Assembly (NCBI GenBank): GCA_022605955.1
Contig: JAKCOZ010000001.1
Location: 22,622,146 to 22,686,145 of the forward strand
Length of the DNA stretch: 64,000 nucleotides
Source: Rallus limicola
Lineage: Eukaryota; Chordata; Aves; Gruiformes; Rallidae
Direction: 5' to 3'
Shown here piece after piece: positions 37,746-52,700 of this stretch. Each line of letters opens with the position of its first letter. The first letter of the stretch is position 1. The notes below the pieces were generated by a model. That model had not been told where the DNA came from and searched no databases. It saw only the letters and a program-made list of their open reading frames with translations. The position numbers were made by a program, and so were the translations under genes.

Positions 37746-40700
37746 GTGAGTACCATATTCTGAAACAGTTCCTGGGAGGAAAACATTTTTCTCTTCTGAA
37801 TGCAGCAAGGACTTTGCTGGCAGTGCTCAGGGAGCACACCAAGGAGCAGCAGTAGTCTCAATGTGTGAAAGTCTTACAGTATACTGAATTACTATGGTAT
37901 CCTTGATGCTTCCACTCTTTTAAAACATATTCTTTGGGCATGGTTGCAGGGCTCAGTGTGTTCCTAGTAATGGTACTTTAAAGTAACGTTACTGGAGCTA
38001 ATGACAACCTAGCTGCAAAACTGGTGGCAGAGGAGCACTCAGTGATGATGATGAAGGTTATTATTCATATTAACAGTAGAGATATTTTGCACATACTTCA
38101 CTTACATAAAACACAGCTTTAGTGTTCATTAAGTTATTTGTGAATTCACCTCAGAGAACAGCTGAAGAGTGGGATAAATTTGTTGTGATGATGACAATTT
38201 GACTTTTATAAAACAACTCAGTAGTTACTGTAAATACCCACACACATAATTTACTTTTCTGCATTTATCCCCAGGTGCTTATTTCAGGATTCATCCCTCT
38301 GTACAGGAAGCCCTGATGGAGGGGAGACCAGTCGTAGCCTTGGAAAGCACCATCATTACACATGGCATGGCCTATCCTCAGAATCTGAGGTGGTAGATTG
38401 TGATGTTCCTTATTCAACAAAGTTGTAAGAACAAGACATATAACTGGTGGATTGGTATCAGTATGCTTGTTCTAGCCAAAACCCTTCTAAAAGTAAATGG
38501 AAATGTCAGGTTGCTAGGCACGCAGAATATGAGCTCCAGTTTAAAACAATTGTATTTGGACTTTTAAGGACACATAAGGGGTACCTATTTATATCCTTAT
38601 CCAACACCTTAAATTTCTGTCTTCCTTTAAAATGTGGCAGCAGATAATGTCATGGTCTGCTGTAAGAGAGCTACCAGGCTTTTCAGCTTCCTCATTTGTA
38701 CAGACATTGAAAACACTGCAGTTTCTTTCAGTATATCTTTTGTAATGCTAAAAGGACTGGAACACAATAGTGAAATCTGTTTGTTAGTGCTACTCAGAGC
38801 TGCCGGTCCCTCTTGCTGCTTTCTGTGCCCTGCATAGAACCCCACCCCACTTCTACCCTTTATTCATTGATGTTCAGTAGATTTGTGTTTTGCTGAGTTA
38901 GTGCCAGAAATCACTGCACTCTCCTCTCCATTCTTTCTTCCAGAAAGTACAGGAATGTTTTGGTATTGATTTTCCATCTTGCTTTTTACCTGATCATTAT
39001 TTTGCCTGACAGTAAAGCTTTTAAAATTTTAGAATGAAGCTTTTAAAATTTGGTTGGGGGGGGGGAGGTTGTTTCAGTAGTTAAAGATTGCTTAGCATAT
39101 GTTCAGATAGCTCAGAAAGTGGGAAGCTGCTGCTCTTAAAAAGGAGAGTGTACCACCATCAAGTATAGAACCTGCAAAGCTTAGCAAGACCTATACTGCA
39201 GCCCTAGAGTATCCTCAGGCTGCAGCGTTTTGTCACTGTTGTTACTCCATATCTAATTGCCTGTGTTGTTGAAAATACATCCCAGTCATATGAACTTGAA
39301 TTACCTGGGGTTTCCGTGGAGGTCTGTGATCTCAGAGGAAGAATAGGTAATAGAGAAAGGTCCTACTTTGAGAAGAACCCTACTTTCAGTAGTCTGTTGT
39401 ACAACTAGATTTGCCTGTAAACCAAGTGATTTTTCTCAAAGCTGAAGCACAGAGCTTGGACATTGCTGCCCTGAAATAAGGAGCTCTGCACTTCTGCAAA
39501 TCCAAGTGCAAAGACTTCGGCTGTTAGGAAGATTCAGAAGAGGAACTGGACTTAGCCAAAATCACAGTAACTATATAAAACTGGGAGTGATAGCCATCAA
39601 ACATGTTGGTTTTCATGTCTGATTGTTTGCTTCACTAATTTTGTGACTGCTGTCTTGTTTGTCTTATTCTAGCATGGCTAGAGAAGTGGAAGAAATTGTA
39701 ACAACAAATGGAGCAGTCCCAGCCACTGTGGGTATTTTAAGGGGTCAGATCCATGTGGGACTCACAGATGAGGAACTGGAGTTCCTGGCAAGCAGTAAAA
39801 GTGTAGTTAAAGTGTCTCGGAGAGATCTTCCTTTCGTTCTCAGCCAGGTGTGGTATGCAGACTTTCTGTTGAGGTGTTTTCTGTGCAGCAATAGCTCTAC
39901 AGCTCTACAGCTTTAAGCCATGTGGCGTTTAAACCTCTTAAAGATGTCGTGTAAAGTGGCATCTTATTGGTAAACTCAAACATCATCCTACATACAAAGC
40001 ACAACAGGGTAGGGGAATAGCAGTCATGAAACAGGGCTCCTGAAAGTCGTTCTGGATCGGCTGGCAAGCCATGAGCACTCGGCTAAGAATATTCTCATTG
40101 CAATGATAAGGCAGAATCATGTTACATGTGACAGGCAGGCCACCCTGAGTAATGCACAGCGCTTAAGGTGACACTAGCTGGCCACAAAGCCTTCTGGTTG
40201 GAAAGCCCTGGAGAACAAAGGCTTTTGCTGTTGTTGGGGCAAGAGCAGCTTACGTAGCAGGGATAGGGATTCCTTGTAGAATATTTGTATCAGAATTTCA
40301 CTCATCAGCTGGTGACAGCCGGCCATTCTGATGTTGCATAGGGTAGACCACAACCATAGCTGCCTGTATGTGGTATTCTCAGGGCCACCCCAGGTGCTGA
40401 CTGTGACTGGTTGTCCCCTGGCAGGGCTTGTCCGGTGGCACTACTGTGTCTGGAACAATGATTGCCGCACACAAAGCAGGGATCCCTGTGTTTGTGACGG
40501 GTGGCATAGGAGGCGTCCATCGGGGAGGAGAGAACAGTAAGAAAATCAATACATTCTACTTTGGGTTGATGCTGTTTTACTTCATTCCGTCTTTGTCCCA
40601 GTCTGTCCTGCAGCAACTGTCTTTTCAGAAGAGATTCAAGTTATTCTCCCTGACAATAGTGCGGTTGTTTTCTCCCCAGTATCTCCTTTCCAGAAGCTTC

Positions 40701-43700
40701 AGAATATTTTTCTTGAGCACTGGCCAGTAGTCAAGAGGGTGGAAGTTTATCCTTAGCTTACATGGGGTAATATGAATATTGTTTGCTGGTGCAACAGGAG
40801 CTGACTGTACCCCTCCCACTTTGTAATGGCTGGATAACCCGATACTGGTGACCGAGCACAGTGTTGTTATCAGCTGAGAAGGAGGAGAGTCTCACTGCAA
40901 AAGAGACTTAGGTCCTGGTCTGTGTCAGAGGTGTGTGCTTTTTTGGAAAATGGCCCAGCCTTGGCAGTGTAGTTTGTGCCTTTGAAATACATTCTTTCTG
41001 CTGAGCCATATATGCACCTAGCATAGCATAAGCACATGGCCCCGCTGAATGCCGTCCCTTTCAGATGTGATATGAATTCCAGACCAGGGAGTTTCCTAAG
41101 GTCAGCAGATCTTCTGTGGCACTTTTTTTGGCAGTGATGTCAATACCAAACATCAAAATCTACTTAAATTATATTCCATTTCCTTGAGCTTCTTCCTTGT
41201 TTTATAACATCTTCTTTCTTTCCTATTGGATTTTTGCATGCTGCTTATTGATGTGATCAAAGAACGGAGAGATACAGTATAAGGTCACTCTGCCCTAAGC
41301 CATATGAATTTTTTTGGTCAATATCTCTTTCAATCTCAACACCTAAAGGCACAACCTAAACCTGTAAAATGTGTTTGTGGTTATAAATGGCTACAAAAGC
41401 AGGCAGTGGCATTCCAGGCAGATTATGGCTTTTTAAGAGGGCAGATCACATCAGCTTGGAGAACGACACAATCACCCATACAACGACTGCTTCTTCTTTG
41501 ACAGCTCTGGATGTGAGCGCTGATTTGACAGAGCTAGGACGAACTCCAGTTGCTGTTGTATCTGCAGGAGTCAAGTCTATCCTCGATATTGGCAGGACAC
41601 TGGAATATCTGGTAGGTAGAGTGGACTTCTGATCCTGAAAGCAGATAATGTTGTACTTTGTGTACAGAATGCCCAGTGGCGTTGGGGCTAGTATTTAGGC
41701 CTAACAGTTTTAGAAGTGACTGTTGAAAGGACGTGAAGCCATATTTACAGTTCTGTAGTTCTGGGGTACAAGACTGAGCTGCTCCCTAACATAAATCTAT
41801 CGATGCCCAAGAGGCTGTTCCAGCAGCTGTTCCAGCTGCGACCAAGGGCAGCACTAGCTATGCCCTGTTTCTCTGTCCTTAAACTTGCATTTCTGGGAAA
41901 ATGCTCCAGAACTGATGGATCAGACAAGCTAGATCCATCAAACACTAAAAATCAGAATTAAAATGGGAATCAAGATGATTTTCAGTAGAGTTGCTTTTTA
42001 AGGTTTGGTATGGTGTAAGCCACCAGGGCCAGCACTTCAGGTGGCAGCCAATGTCAGTACTTCTCAATTGCAAACAGAGCCCATTTACATTCCTGTCAGC
42101 TCATGACATATCGTCAGATCGCAGGTTGTTATGCTGGACTCAGTATTGCACTAATGCCAGCCACAGCTTCTGATCAGCTGTGACCACAAGCAGAGGACGT
42201 GCAAGTCTCCTATGTCTCAATAGGCCAGATCCTATCTGACCAGTTACCTGTCTGGGTCTGCTTTGAAAAATTTTGGTGGTAGAATGGAATAGAATGGGAT
42301 ATATTGAAATAACCAAACCCTGTGCTAACCGAAGGCAATTTCTAGCTGGATAGGAGGAAAAAGCAGCATTCTTTTGGTGAGTCCCCTTTCCCTCCACTGA
42401 TTACCTGCTTGTCTCACCTCCACCGCTGCAGGAGACTCAGGGAGTCTGTGTGGCTGCCTTTGGAGAGTCAAGGGAGTTCCCAGCCTTCTTCTCACGCCAG
42501 AGTGGCTTCCAGGCACCGTATCATGTCCGGGATGAAGAGGAGGCAGCTGAACTCATTGGTGTGTTTCAGAAGGAAAAGGCCCATGCAGGGCCCTCGAAAA
42601 GAGGGTTATAAAAATCACCTTAGATAGGGCACTTTCTTTTTTAACTTTGGAGAAGAGTTTTTCCCTAAAAACAAGCCATCCTGCTTCCCCCATTCCTGCT
42701 TTAGTGCTTCAAGAATAAAGGAGCAGGGAAGCTCAGTCTTTACAAGTTTTTTAACTAGCTGTAGCCACCTTGGCATGCTCATACACATTTTGTTCACACT
42801 GGTGAGGGAACATGTATGCTAATGTGCTTACAGAAACAGTTTCAGGGCTTTCAGAACTAGAATTTGTTTTCTTTAAAAAAAACCTCACAGCTTTGCCCCT
42901 TATATGCTACAGAGGGACTCAAAAGAAATAAGCAGATGTAAATTGATGAGTAGCTGGAAAAGACGCCGTCCTTGGGGCAGCTAAGAACAGGAGCCCTGGC
43001 ACCATGGGTTCCTTCATCTCATGCCCGCTCTTCCCTGTCCTTTTCCTTCAGCATCTAATTCATCCAGGGAGAATTGCTAACGATCTGCCTGTCCTCTCCC
43101 AGCCAGCACGTTGGGGCTAGGCCTGAGAAGCGGGGTGCTGATAGCAGTGCCCTGTCCCCAGGAGAGAGCTGCCTCAGCCCAGGTCATTGAAGAGGCTATC
43201 CAACAAGCTCTTGGTGAAGCCAGGTGAGAAGCAACCTAAGCCCTGTCCTTTGCTCACTCAGTAGTCTTGGAGAAGTAAATGGCTTCAGGGACACTATCAC
43301 AGGGGCTGTAGCCCAGCTTTACCTTGGGCGTGGGTGAGCCTGCAGCGTGCTTTCAACCATAGTTTTATCTAACCTGAAGCTTGTTTTCAGGACATCTCAT
43401 GGGATGTGGTTATGGAGATAAATTATCTACTAGCAGCAGCGCTTCTCCTCTGATGCTCTTTCAGCTCAGCCCTTCTCATCTACAGTCATTTTCTTTTCAT
43501 TTGCAGGTCCAAAGGGATCACAGGCAAAGAACTGACCCCCTTTATGTTACAGAAGATCAGTGAATTAACCGATGGGAAATCACTGGACTCCAGTATCCTT
43601 TTACTGAACAGGGGAAAAAAACCCAACTATGCCAGTGTACTTCATACCTCTCCTGATAATGCTTGTTGGAAAACACTGTCATTTTATTGACAGTCTAGTG

Positions 43701-46700
43701 AGGGGCAAACACTTCAGTATCTGCAAACAGATGAGAGCTTAGCCACTGCATCCTGCTTTTTCTATCCTCGTTTGATTTTGCATTAAAAATTGGAGGCCAG
43801 CACAGACAGGTGCTGGTAGTCCAGAGCCCAAAGAGATCCTTCCCATCTGATCACTGAGCTTGTCTGCTCTGTGATGGAACCTCAGGACCCTGTTGATTGT
43901 GGTGGGATTGCATACTGGAAGGTACCTGGGCTTCCAGGAGCACTGTACACTACATCACACTGCCTTATCCAGCTCTTCATGAGGGTACAGAGTAAGAGAA
44001 ACTTGGAAGAAAAACACCCCTGTCTGAGCAGGAATCCTTTTACACATGTAAATCAAAAGAAGATCTACTGGTTGGGATGCTGGCATGGGCTCTGGGAGAG
44101 TCAGGTTCACATCCAGGCTTTGCTGCCAGCCTTCTAGGGAGACCTGATCAGTTAGGGTAAACAGGTAAAGGGATTTTGGGGTACTAGAGCTCTATGGAGT
44201 CACAAAGTGGGGCTTTCAAAGCCTCTGATACTCTGTCCCTAGAGAAACTGCTAAAAAATATAAATCACTTTTAGAGACTTGGCAAAAAGCTTAGTAGGCA
44301 TCTCCTTTGGGAAAAACTGTCCAAGATCCTCTGGAGTTCTCAGACGCTTGGTTCTAGTTTAAGCATTTCACCTTCTCTTTTCTCTGTGAAGTTTGCTTCT
44401 GTTCCCTAGCTGTCAAATGAAGATGACAGGTTTCCTCTCCATGGACACAGTGGGAGGAAGATGAAAAAAATTAAAGCTTTGGGGTGTTCATGCAGTGCAG
44501 TGTATGTGCCCCCAAAGGACTGTGGTACAGGGGGATCAAATCTGTCAAATCTCAGAGTGTGCATTTTCTGCTCTTTTTCTCTAGGCAGCTCCTACATAGG
44601 CTTTTGACAGGTTGCTCTTGCTGGGTTTTTTATTTTCTTTTCCTCAAAGAAATGCCAAACAGACCTCGCTCTGATCCAGAACAACGCCAGAGTGGGCAGC
44701 TGCATTGCAGTGGCCCTTAGCAAACAGCAGAAGGCCAGAAGGAAGGGGAACCTGCTTCGGCAAGAGGACACAACCCCACCTCAGCCAGTGAGTCCCACGC
44801 AGCCCTCTGTGCAAGGCTGACAGAGCAGGATAAATTTATATCCATTCCCAAAAGTAAAAGGTGACTCAGCCAGCAACCAATCCTGCTTCACGCTGGCAGA
44901 CATTCTCTCTTTAGTATTTTTTTTCCTTCTCAGATAAATATCCTCCTCCTCTCCCATCAACATTTACAGGGAACAAACACTGACAGTGACCTAATCCCAT
45001 TAAGTCGTAGACTATCAAATCCATTAAAACTTTAATCACCTTTTCATCTTTTACTGTGCCCTCATGTACAACTTCAGCTCTATTGTTCCTGGTGCTAGGG
45101 AACTTATGAGTACAGGAGTAGACCTGGAAGAGGGTTGAGGGAAGTTTGAGCTGCTGAGCCACACACGTTTTATAAAAACCTCATTTTGTTGGCCTCCTGC
45201 TCATGATTGCTGAAATGACAAGAGGTACAGCATATCCCAAACAAGATCCATTATAACCCTAATACTCTATTCACTCTCTTGTATTCCGTGTGTGGCACGC
45301 AATTTATAGGAAATCTATTTTAAGAAGTCTTTCCACAGATGAAAAATTTTCTAAAACCCATTTGCAATAGGATTTGTCAACATAAAAGAGGGCAGTGACT
45401 CCAGAGGCAATAACCCAGCATTTGACGGAGTGAGAAAAAAACAGCTGAATGTCCCCAAAGAATCTGGAAACTTCCTGTTTTGTGGAGCTCTACTGCTTTT
45501 TCTGGCTTTGTAGGACAGTAAGACAGTGATCCATAAAGTGTCACTGGGTACGGCAGTTCCTCCAGGGAACTTGTGAGAAATTACTGCATTTTCCTGCCTC
45601 AATCTTCCCCATTTTATTTGCTTTTTTTTATACAGCAGAGCTTGAATGTGTTCTGAGGTTTGGTATGTCAGAAATTACCCCTGAAGAGATGGCTTCAAGG
45701 GCACTAACATGACCAGACCCGTGCAACTTATGTTACTCTATGACCACAGAGAGAAACCATCAGCACCCGTGTGTGTGTGTGTGTTTGTGCACAGTAACAT
45801 CCCACCTGCCACGCTGGGGCTGGCTGCAAACAGGCAGCCTTCAGAAAGCAACGTAGGGAAGAGAATTCAGTACTTTCTCATCAGGATGTACAGACCTGTG
45901 CTTAGTCATCCAAAATATGCACAGGCCTTCACGCTAGAAATTAGGCAGCTCTCAAGGGGGTGGGAAAAGTGACTACAGAAAGCAAAGACGACCTGCAGAT
46001 TTTTTCCCTCAAGTCCTTCCAACCATTTTTTACCTCTTTCTTCCCTCTTAAAGGTGGTGATTGGAGGTATCAACGTTGACTTTATAGCCAAGGCACAGAA
46101 CCCTGTCATCCTGGTACTGTATCTTTAGCAGTTTTCTTAGCACTGCTGCCATTTCCAGCTACGTTTACAGGTGGGCCAAGCCAAAGGAGGGTGGAGAGGA
46201 AGGCGATAACCCTGGGAATAGCCATGTGTCTCTATGCACACACTTGGGAGGTGCAGTGCTGTATATTTGGTGTGATGTCTAGATGGGCAATGGACTGACG
46301 TAGACTGACATACATCCAAATGTACTCTGTTCTCATGCTGAAAGTCACTATCCCCAGCACTCAAGACAGGGACAGAGCAGTGTATCATCTTTACAATCTC
46401 CACATATGACTTTGGCCCCTGCAGTCCATGTTAGGGTGCCTTGGGGCTACTCTCTGATGCCATAAGCCCAAAGAGCTCTTTGGCAGAAGAGCTGCCTCAG
46501 GCACTCTCAAAACACATATGCAAAGAGCTAGAAGCAATGAGTAAAGCCTGTCACTGTGCTATGACAACCTCTCATTCAAGGACAGACCCTCTAGGGAGGA
46601 GATCCCCAGGTAAGAGCCAGCTCTGGGTGCCTGGGACTGTCTTAGCAATGGAAAGCAGCATGAATAGGAGCAAGAGCAGCTGTGCAGAGTACCTTCAGCA

Positions 46701-49700
46701 GTAAGAAACCTTTGAGAAGAGTAGTGCTGACACAGTTACACTTGAACAGGAGATCCAGCTTCCTTAGTTATAAAAGATGAGTCATAAAAAATAAATAAAA
46801 AAAAAGAGTGCTTAAAAAAAAAGATTATTTTAAATGCTACCAGACTCTTTCCTGGTCAATTTAGTTTGACCAAGAAACAACCAAGAAGCAAAAGTGGAGC
46901 AGGCCTGGGATTTCCCTGGGCACATGAAAGACATTTGCATGGCCTATACAATTTTTGTTGATTGAGGCAATGCAGACTGAGGTAATGAGGCTTCCTCAAA
47001 AGTTGTTATGTGTCTTAAATTATTCTATGCTGGTTGGTGGAGCAGGAAGCTGTTGCTGTGAGATGGGGCAGTCTGTGAAGGCTTCTCAGTCAGATGGGGA
47101 AGATGTGCTGGGGAAGCCGTCCTTAAGGACAGCTATTCTGTGTCACCATCTGGTATGATAATGGTCAGGGGTGACATGTGCTGCAGCATCAGTTATGAAA
47201 GCTTGCAAAACCAAAAGTTCAACTGCTTCAGCTGTGATCTGACTGGTAACACACACACCCCACACTCAGGACAAGGAGCTAAGCTGTGGCCTGGAGTGCA
47301 CAGCCATCCCTTGGCACATTACATGTGAATGCAGATCCCTGGACCACCCATGGTGTGGTGAGGGGCCAAGGGCAGCTACAGGCCCGGCCAGGAACACCTG
47401 ATGGGAGAAAAGGAAAAAGGAGGTTTTAATGTTGCATGAAAAAGTGAGGCATTAGCTGCCCTTCTGTATACCAATGAGCCCTAGAGCTGATGGTCCATCA
47501 TGGCAGATACCCAAATGCCAAGCTGCAGGAGGATGTTGGAACTGGCAGCCAAAATGTTCCTGCTGACAGCTGCTGTGGTTAGGCACAGAGGAAAAGGCAC
47601 TCTCAACAGCATAGCTTTGTTTTGGCTTTTAAAGAGATTTTTTTTCAAAGGGCTCAGCACCCAGCAGGTCTCACCCTTACACATGCTGTTTGTTGCAGAG
47701 CACTGGAGTGCTGCTCACACCTCATGCTGTCTCACCAAGAAAGCAGCTGTAATTCCCATGTGACTTTGGAGGCTATCCAGAAGCAAAGTGCTTTATAAGT
47801 GTCTGACCTGCAGAGAAGGATGTGTGACCTTGCTCGGAGAAAGATGCTGGAAGAAGCATTATGGTTACAACTCTCTCAGGGTACCCAGAAGCTGAGCAGA
47901 GCCTCTTTTTTACATTAGGAATTCAAACCTCTGAGGACATAGAAGAAGGTTCCAGAGACTCTCAGTTCTCTGAAATATTGCCAGAAAGCCAGCCCAGTCT
48001 TATTTGGAATCATTTCAGCAAGCCCATTTTCATCTGAGTTCTTTTATCTCAGCCAGCCCCACCCGAGCACAACATAGAAGAGATACCAAAGTACTGTTTA
48101 TGCTTGGCGTTGCCAGCTAAGCTGGCAAGGTGTGATGACAGCCAGCAGTTCCTTTTTCTTCAAATGCAGGCTGCTACTTTCGCTCTTGCTGCACCCACCT
48201 TCTGCTTTAAAGAGGCCCTGTGGGGTTGTACAACAGCAGAGGTCACCCACAGCTGGATTGCTGAGCCTGGTGAGATGTACCTGAGGCTGGTACATCAGCT
48301 GTTAGGGCAAGGCTTGGTGTAAAAAACCTGAAACTCTGCCTTTGGGATTTGTGGGGGGCTGAAAGAGAAAGTCAGCATGCCAGGCAACAAAAGGACTCCA
48401 GGAGTATTTTCAACAGCCCTGTTAACATCAGTTTGGAAAAACAGGTAGTGAAGCTGCATAAAATAGAACTCATGTTCACTGCTGATGGCCTTAGTACCCT
48501 CTTTTCATGGGGTTTTATGGATAGCGAGCTTCAGAGTGCAAATAGCCAAGCTCAATGCTTTTGGAATCTGCAACACTCAACAGGAGACAGTTGCGGATGA
48601 TAGGAATAACGTCATTCCTGGCAGTACCCAGCAATTCCCAAGAAGCGTGAGTAAATGTAACAGAAGGGCATCCAGGTTGATGAGGAGTGACAAGTAGTGG
48701 AAGGATGAACAGAGGCCATAGGTTGCCTGGCAGTTCTGCTCAGGTGGTCTGAGCAGTTTGATGCTTGGAGAACTGCCAGACAGAAAAGCAAAGGCATCAG
48801 GAATTAGCACCAAGTCTTATAGACTGCAGAGCTGGGGAGTGTGACAACAGACAAAAGCCTGGGCTGCAGAAGGGAGTAGTAAAAGAGCACATTTAGCTGT
48901 AAGAGCAGCCTCTTCACTCATAGCTGGATGCAGAAGAAAGCACTGTGTGCAAAGGGCAGGCCTACAGCTTTGCACAGGGGAAGAAGAATCTTTGGGGAGC
49001 TTCAGTGTTAGTTTTGAGAATGCCAAAGAACAGTGACAGGTTGGAGGCTGAGTATTGCTTACTGTGCAATGGCAATGCATTTACGTGTTTAGGAGAGAGA
49101 CAAGCATCTTTGTGTTAGGACAGAGTCTGGCCCAGGAGCTGCTGTGTATGGGCATGCACATGCCTCAGCGCTTGCCACCCAAGCACTCAGCATACTCTGG
49201 AAGGCTCCAAGCTAACTGTGAAGATCATTATGACTACCAGTGGTGGTCTGTCTTCGGAAATGGAAAATAGGTTTCAGGATTTTATAAAACAAAAGCTTTG
49301 AAAGCATTTGATAGTCAGATGAAGCCCATCTGAGTTCTTACTGATGTAATTCTTCTGGCAGATGAATTAGAAAGGGGAGGACATGAGTGAGGGACCACCT
49401 ATATTCTGACAATTTGGCTGTTTGAGAAAGACTGACAGATGGACAGATGAGTCAAAGGCAGAGGCAGGCAAAGAGAGGTGGAAAAGATGGATATATTTGA
49501 TGAGAGAGATGTTTGGGAAGAGAATGATGAGTGCAGAAGTATTCAGACACCATATCCTTCCACAAGTAAAGCACAGAGGCAGCATAGGCAAAGGTAACAA
49601 ATCTCATTTTACCTTTAAAGAGGGAAAAAACCCAACCCCAAAGCACCAAACAACAAAACCCCCACACTGCTTATGGGAGTAGCTAAGATGCCTGGCAGGC

Positions 49701-52700
49701 AGCTGCAGAACCCATCAGGTCTGGGTCAGCAGCTGTGGAGTTCCAGTGCTGATGTAAACAGGTAAATTCAGAGGGCTGCCTGTATTGACTGAAACTCTCA
49801 TTAGTGTTGTTCTAAGAGGTCTTAGCAAATAAAACCAAACTAGCAACACGTGGGGAGACCAAACTGATCTCTCTTCAGAAGCTTGCATTGCTCTCACTCT
49901 GGTAGCTAGATGGCTTCTACCCCCTCTAATAGCTGACCTACATTTCAGTAGCATCAACTTCACATGCTAAGGAAAACATAGTACCTATGCCCAGCAGTCC
50001 TCCCAGTTTTGCCAATTAACAATTTATTCTTCCAGGGTGGTGGGCAAACAAACGCTGGAAGAGTGAGACGAACCTTTGGCGGCGTTGGAAGAAACTTGGC
50101 AGGTGCCTAGTGCTTGGGTTTGCCTGGGGGTGCGAGCCAGCTGCGATCTGTCCCTTGGTATTCATCCTTCAACAGCAGGAGCTCTTGAATGCTGCTGAGC
50201 TCTGGGATGTGTTAGGTGATACACCAGCAGGCAGGCTGCCTGCAAAAGGCGGGGGCATTCCAACAGTAAGAGGGGAAGGAGCTGCAGTCAGGAAAAGAGA
50301 AAGGTCCACAGATATGAAGTTAACTAATATATAGCACAGTGGCCCCAAATCAAAGTTAAATAAGCATCGGTGATGTCCAGTGACTGCCTGGCCCTGGCCT
50401 TGAATTAATGCCAGGTTGCAGTCGCAACAGAAGTATGTCTTAAGCAAGACCTTGAAAGGAGTGGGCTTATTCAGCGGTCACCCATGCACCACAGACAAGA
50501 GGTACTGAAGTGCAGCAGTTGCTGAAGAAGAGAAAGGGCTGCAGCTGTTGGGAAGAGAAAGGGATCACGCTGGACCTGGTGCTCCACCACAAAGCAGCAG
50601 GAGCGTTCGGGTATTGCAACAGTAGATCACAGAATGATTTTAAGATGATTCCTGCCTTTTTGACCTTTCCTCAATCTCCCTAACACAAGTCTACTATCAC
50701 TTCTGCTCACAAATGGAAAAATTTGAGGGGGAGGAAAAAAAAAAAAGCCAGCTGTGCCACCCACTGAGGTAATTTGTGGGAACATGAAGGGAGAGGGGGA
50801 AGCATTTCCCACTAATCCATTCAGATTTGGTGGTTCTAGTAAGATGCCATGGTGGGAACAGCAGTGTGGGAAGGCCAGCAGCAGGAAAGGCCCTGCACAG
50901 AAGCACCACAAGAAAGCCCACACACCTGTGATGGTAAAGGAGATGCTAGGACACAAGTTTCTACCCCTTCTTTTCTTTTCCTGTGCTCCCAGATGTTCCA
51001 AATCCCCCTCCCCCCCCCAAGAACTCAGAGTGTCAGTGCAGCAGGCAGAAGTAGATCACCCCACTCAACCCCTGCCAGTCATTTTCACCTTGAATGTCCT
51101 TCTAGACAAGGACTGGTGGACATTTTCAGTTTTTAAGGAGAGAGCTTTCCTACAGATGCTCATCCTACACAGGCTGTCACTGTGTTCACAGCACTCTGAT
51201 GGATTTATTAACATCTTTTGTTTCCATTTGCTTGTAGATTGCTTAAGCCGTCTTGGGCTGGCTCCACTCTTTCTATCTGCCATAGGGAAGGATGAACATT
51301 CAGAGTCCATCCTGCACTACTGTCACCACATGGTACGTTGCACAGCAGTGACACCTCAGGTGTGGAAATGACCACATTATGTAGTGGGAAAAGTCTTCTC
51401 AAGCCTGGCAGACATAAGAGCCACCTTCTATCTGACTAAGAGTAGGAATAATTCAATGCTCTTTTAGTTACAGACAATGTGAAGGCAAGAAGCCACACCC
51501 CCCCCCCCCCCCAAAGCACAGGCTAGATGTATGTACAGATTGGAGTCTGAACCATGGGCTCTGAATTCAGTTCCAGGGAGTGCTGCTTGAAAGAGAGAGA
51601 GGTAGGTAAATCAGCAGGAACCATGACAACTTCTAGAAAGGCCTAAGCACTCCAAGAAATACACAAAACCTGGCCCTGTGGATAGAAAAGCAATGCCAAA
51701 ACCAGCCTGGTTTGAGTAGAACATGAAACACAGAAAACCTGTATCCAGGAGCCTATGCTGGACACCTTCCAAGGTCTGATTAGTGGGATCCCCCCCAACA
51801 GCTGCAGATACCCCCCTAACTGCACACCAGAGGAATACCTGACTTCAGCAGCAGCTTGTCCCCTGAGGTCAGGGAGCCAGGAGGGGCAGGAGCCCATCAG
51901 AGACAGCAGGGCAGAATCTCACCACCAACCAGGAAGCAGAGCAGACAAGAGAACAACCCCAACCCAAGATGTTAGGCACCTCCATGGTGGAGAGGTAAGG
52001 CTGAAGATGAGCCAGGGGTGTGCATGGAGACCCCAGGTGAGGATGGTCAGGGCCATTAAAAACTATTAGTGCCCTTAGGGCCCTGGTATCCAAACAGAGC
52101 ACATGGGCCCTTAGTTGTGGCTACCTGAGCAACTCAGTAAATAAACTGGTAAGAACAAGGACTCTTTTTGCTTTATAAATAAAGGCTTTATAGCAGCAGG
52201 TCTATAATCCCTCCCTTTCCCAGCACAGCAGAGTTTGTGATATCTAAGTGAGCAGTCTCCCAAGGGAAATTAGCTGACCAGCAGCCAAGCAATCCTTCCC
52301 TGTAACAAAACCCATTACCACCAGTGTTGGAGAGGAGGACCCTTTCCTTAAAATCTCCCAACTTCCCTGTGAGCTACTAGGGGAAGGGTTTGCATTTATC
52401 CATCTGCACGTGTCTTCCAAGAAATGTCCCAAACTCTCTAAGCAGATCATTCAAAAGACCCACAGAGGAAGGATGCCTGGTAGCTATGTCTGTGACACTG
52501 CCGTAAGAATGGCTCCAAACCTGCCCTCCAAATCAGGCTGTGCAGTCAGTGAGGTGGCTGATGTAACCACTGGCTGGAGCATGCCACCAAGACCTACCCA
52601 GCATGTTGGCAGGCATTGAAGTGTCCCACCAGCTATGGGAATGGATAAATGGGTGGCTGGAGCAAGCAGTGCTTCAGCCACTTGACAGAGACACTACTTA

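Larger units (their letters stand above)
37746..46053 (+). other. Introns 1-9 of the pseudouridine gene
   Basis: Nine GT-AG introns, the longest about 1.3 kb. Donors include GTGAGT, GTGGTA, GTGTGG, GTAAGA, GTAGGT, GTGTGT, GTGAGA, GTATCC and GTGAGT. A near-exact 15-base direct repeat (aagcttttaaaattt) occurs twice at about 39016-39050, next to a G run at 39055-39066. A GT microsatellite lies at 45769-45784. No other genes are seen. Confidence 0.8.

Noticed and set aside
50754..51371. A 205-codon plus-strand frame
   Set aside because: Only its last third (51238-51332) is real, being exon 12 of the pseudouridine gene. The rest reads through the intron upstream of a clear acceptor and has no family similarity.
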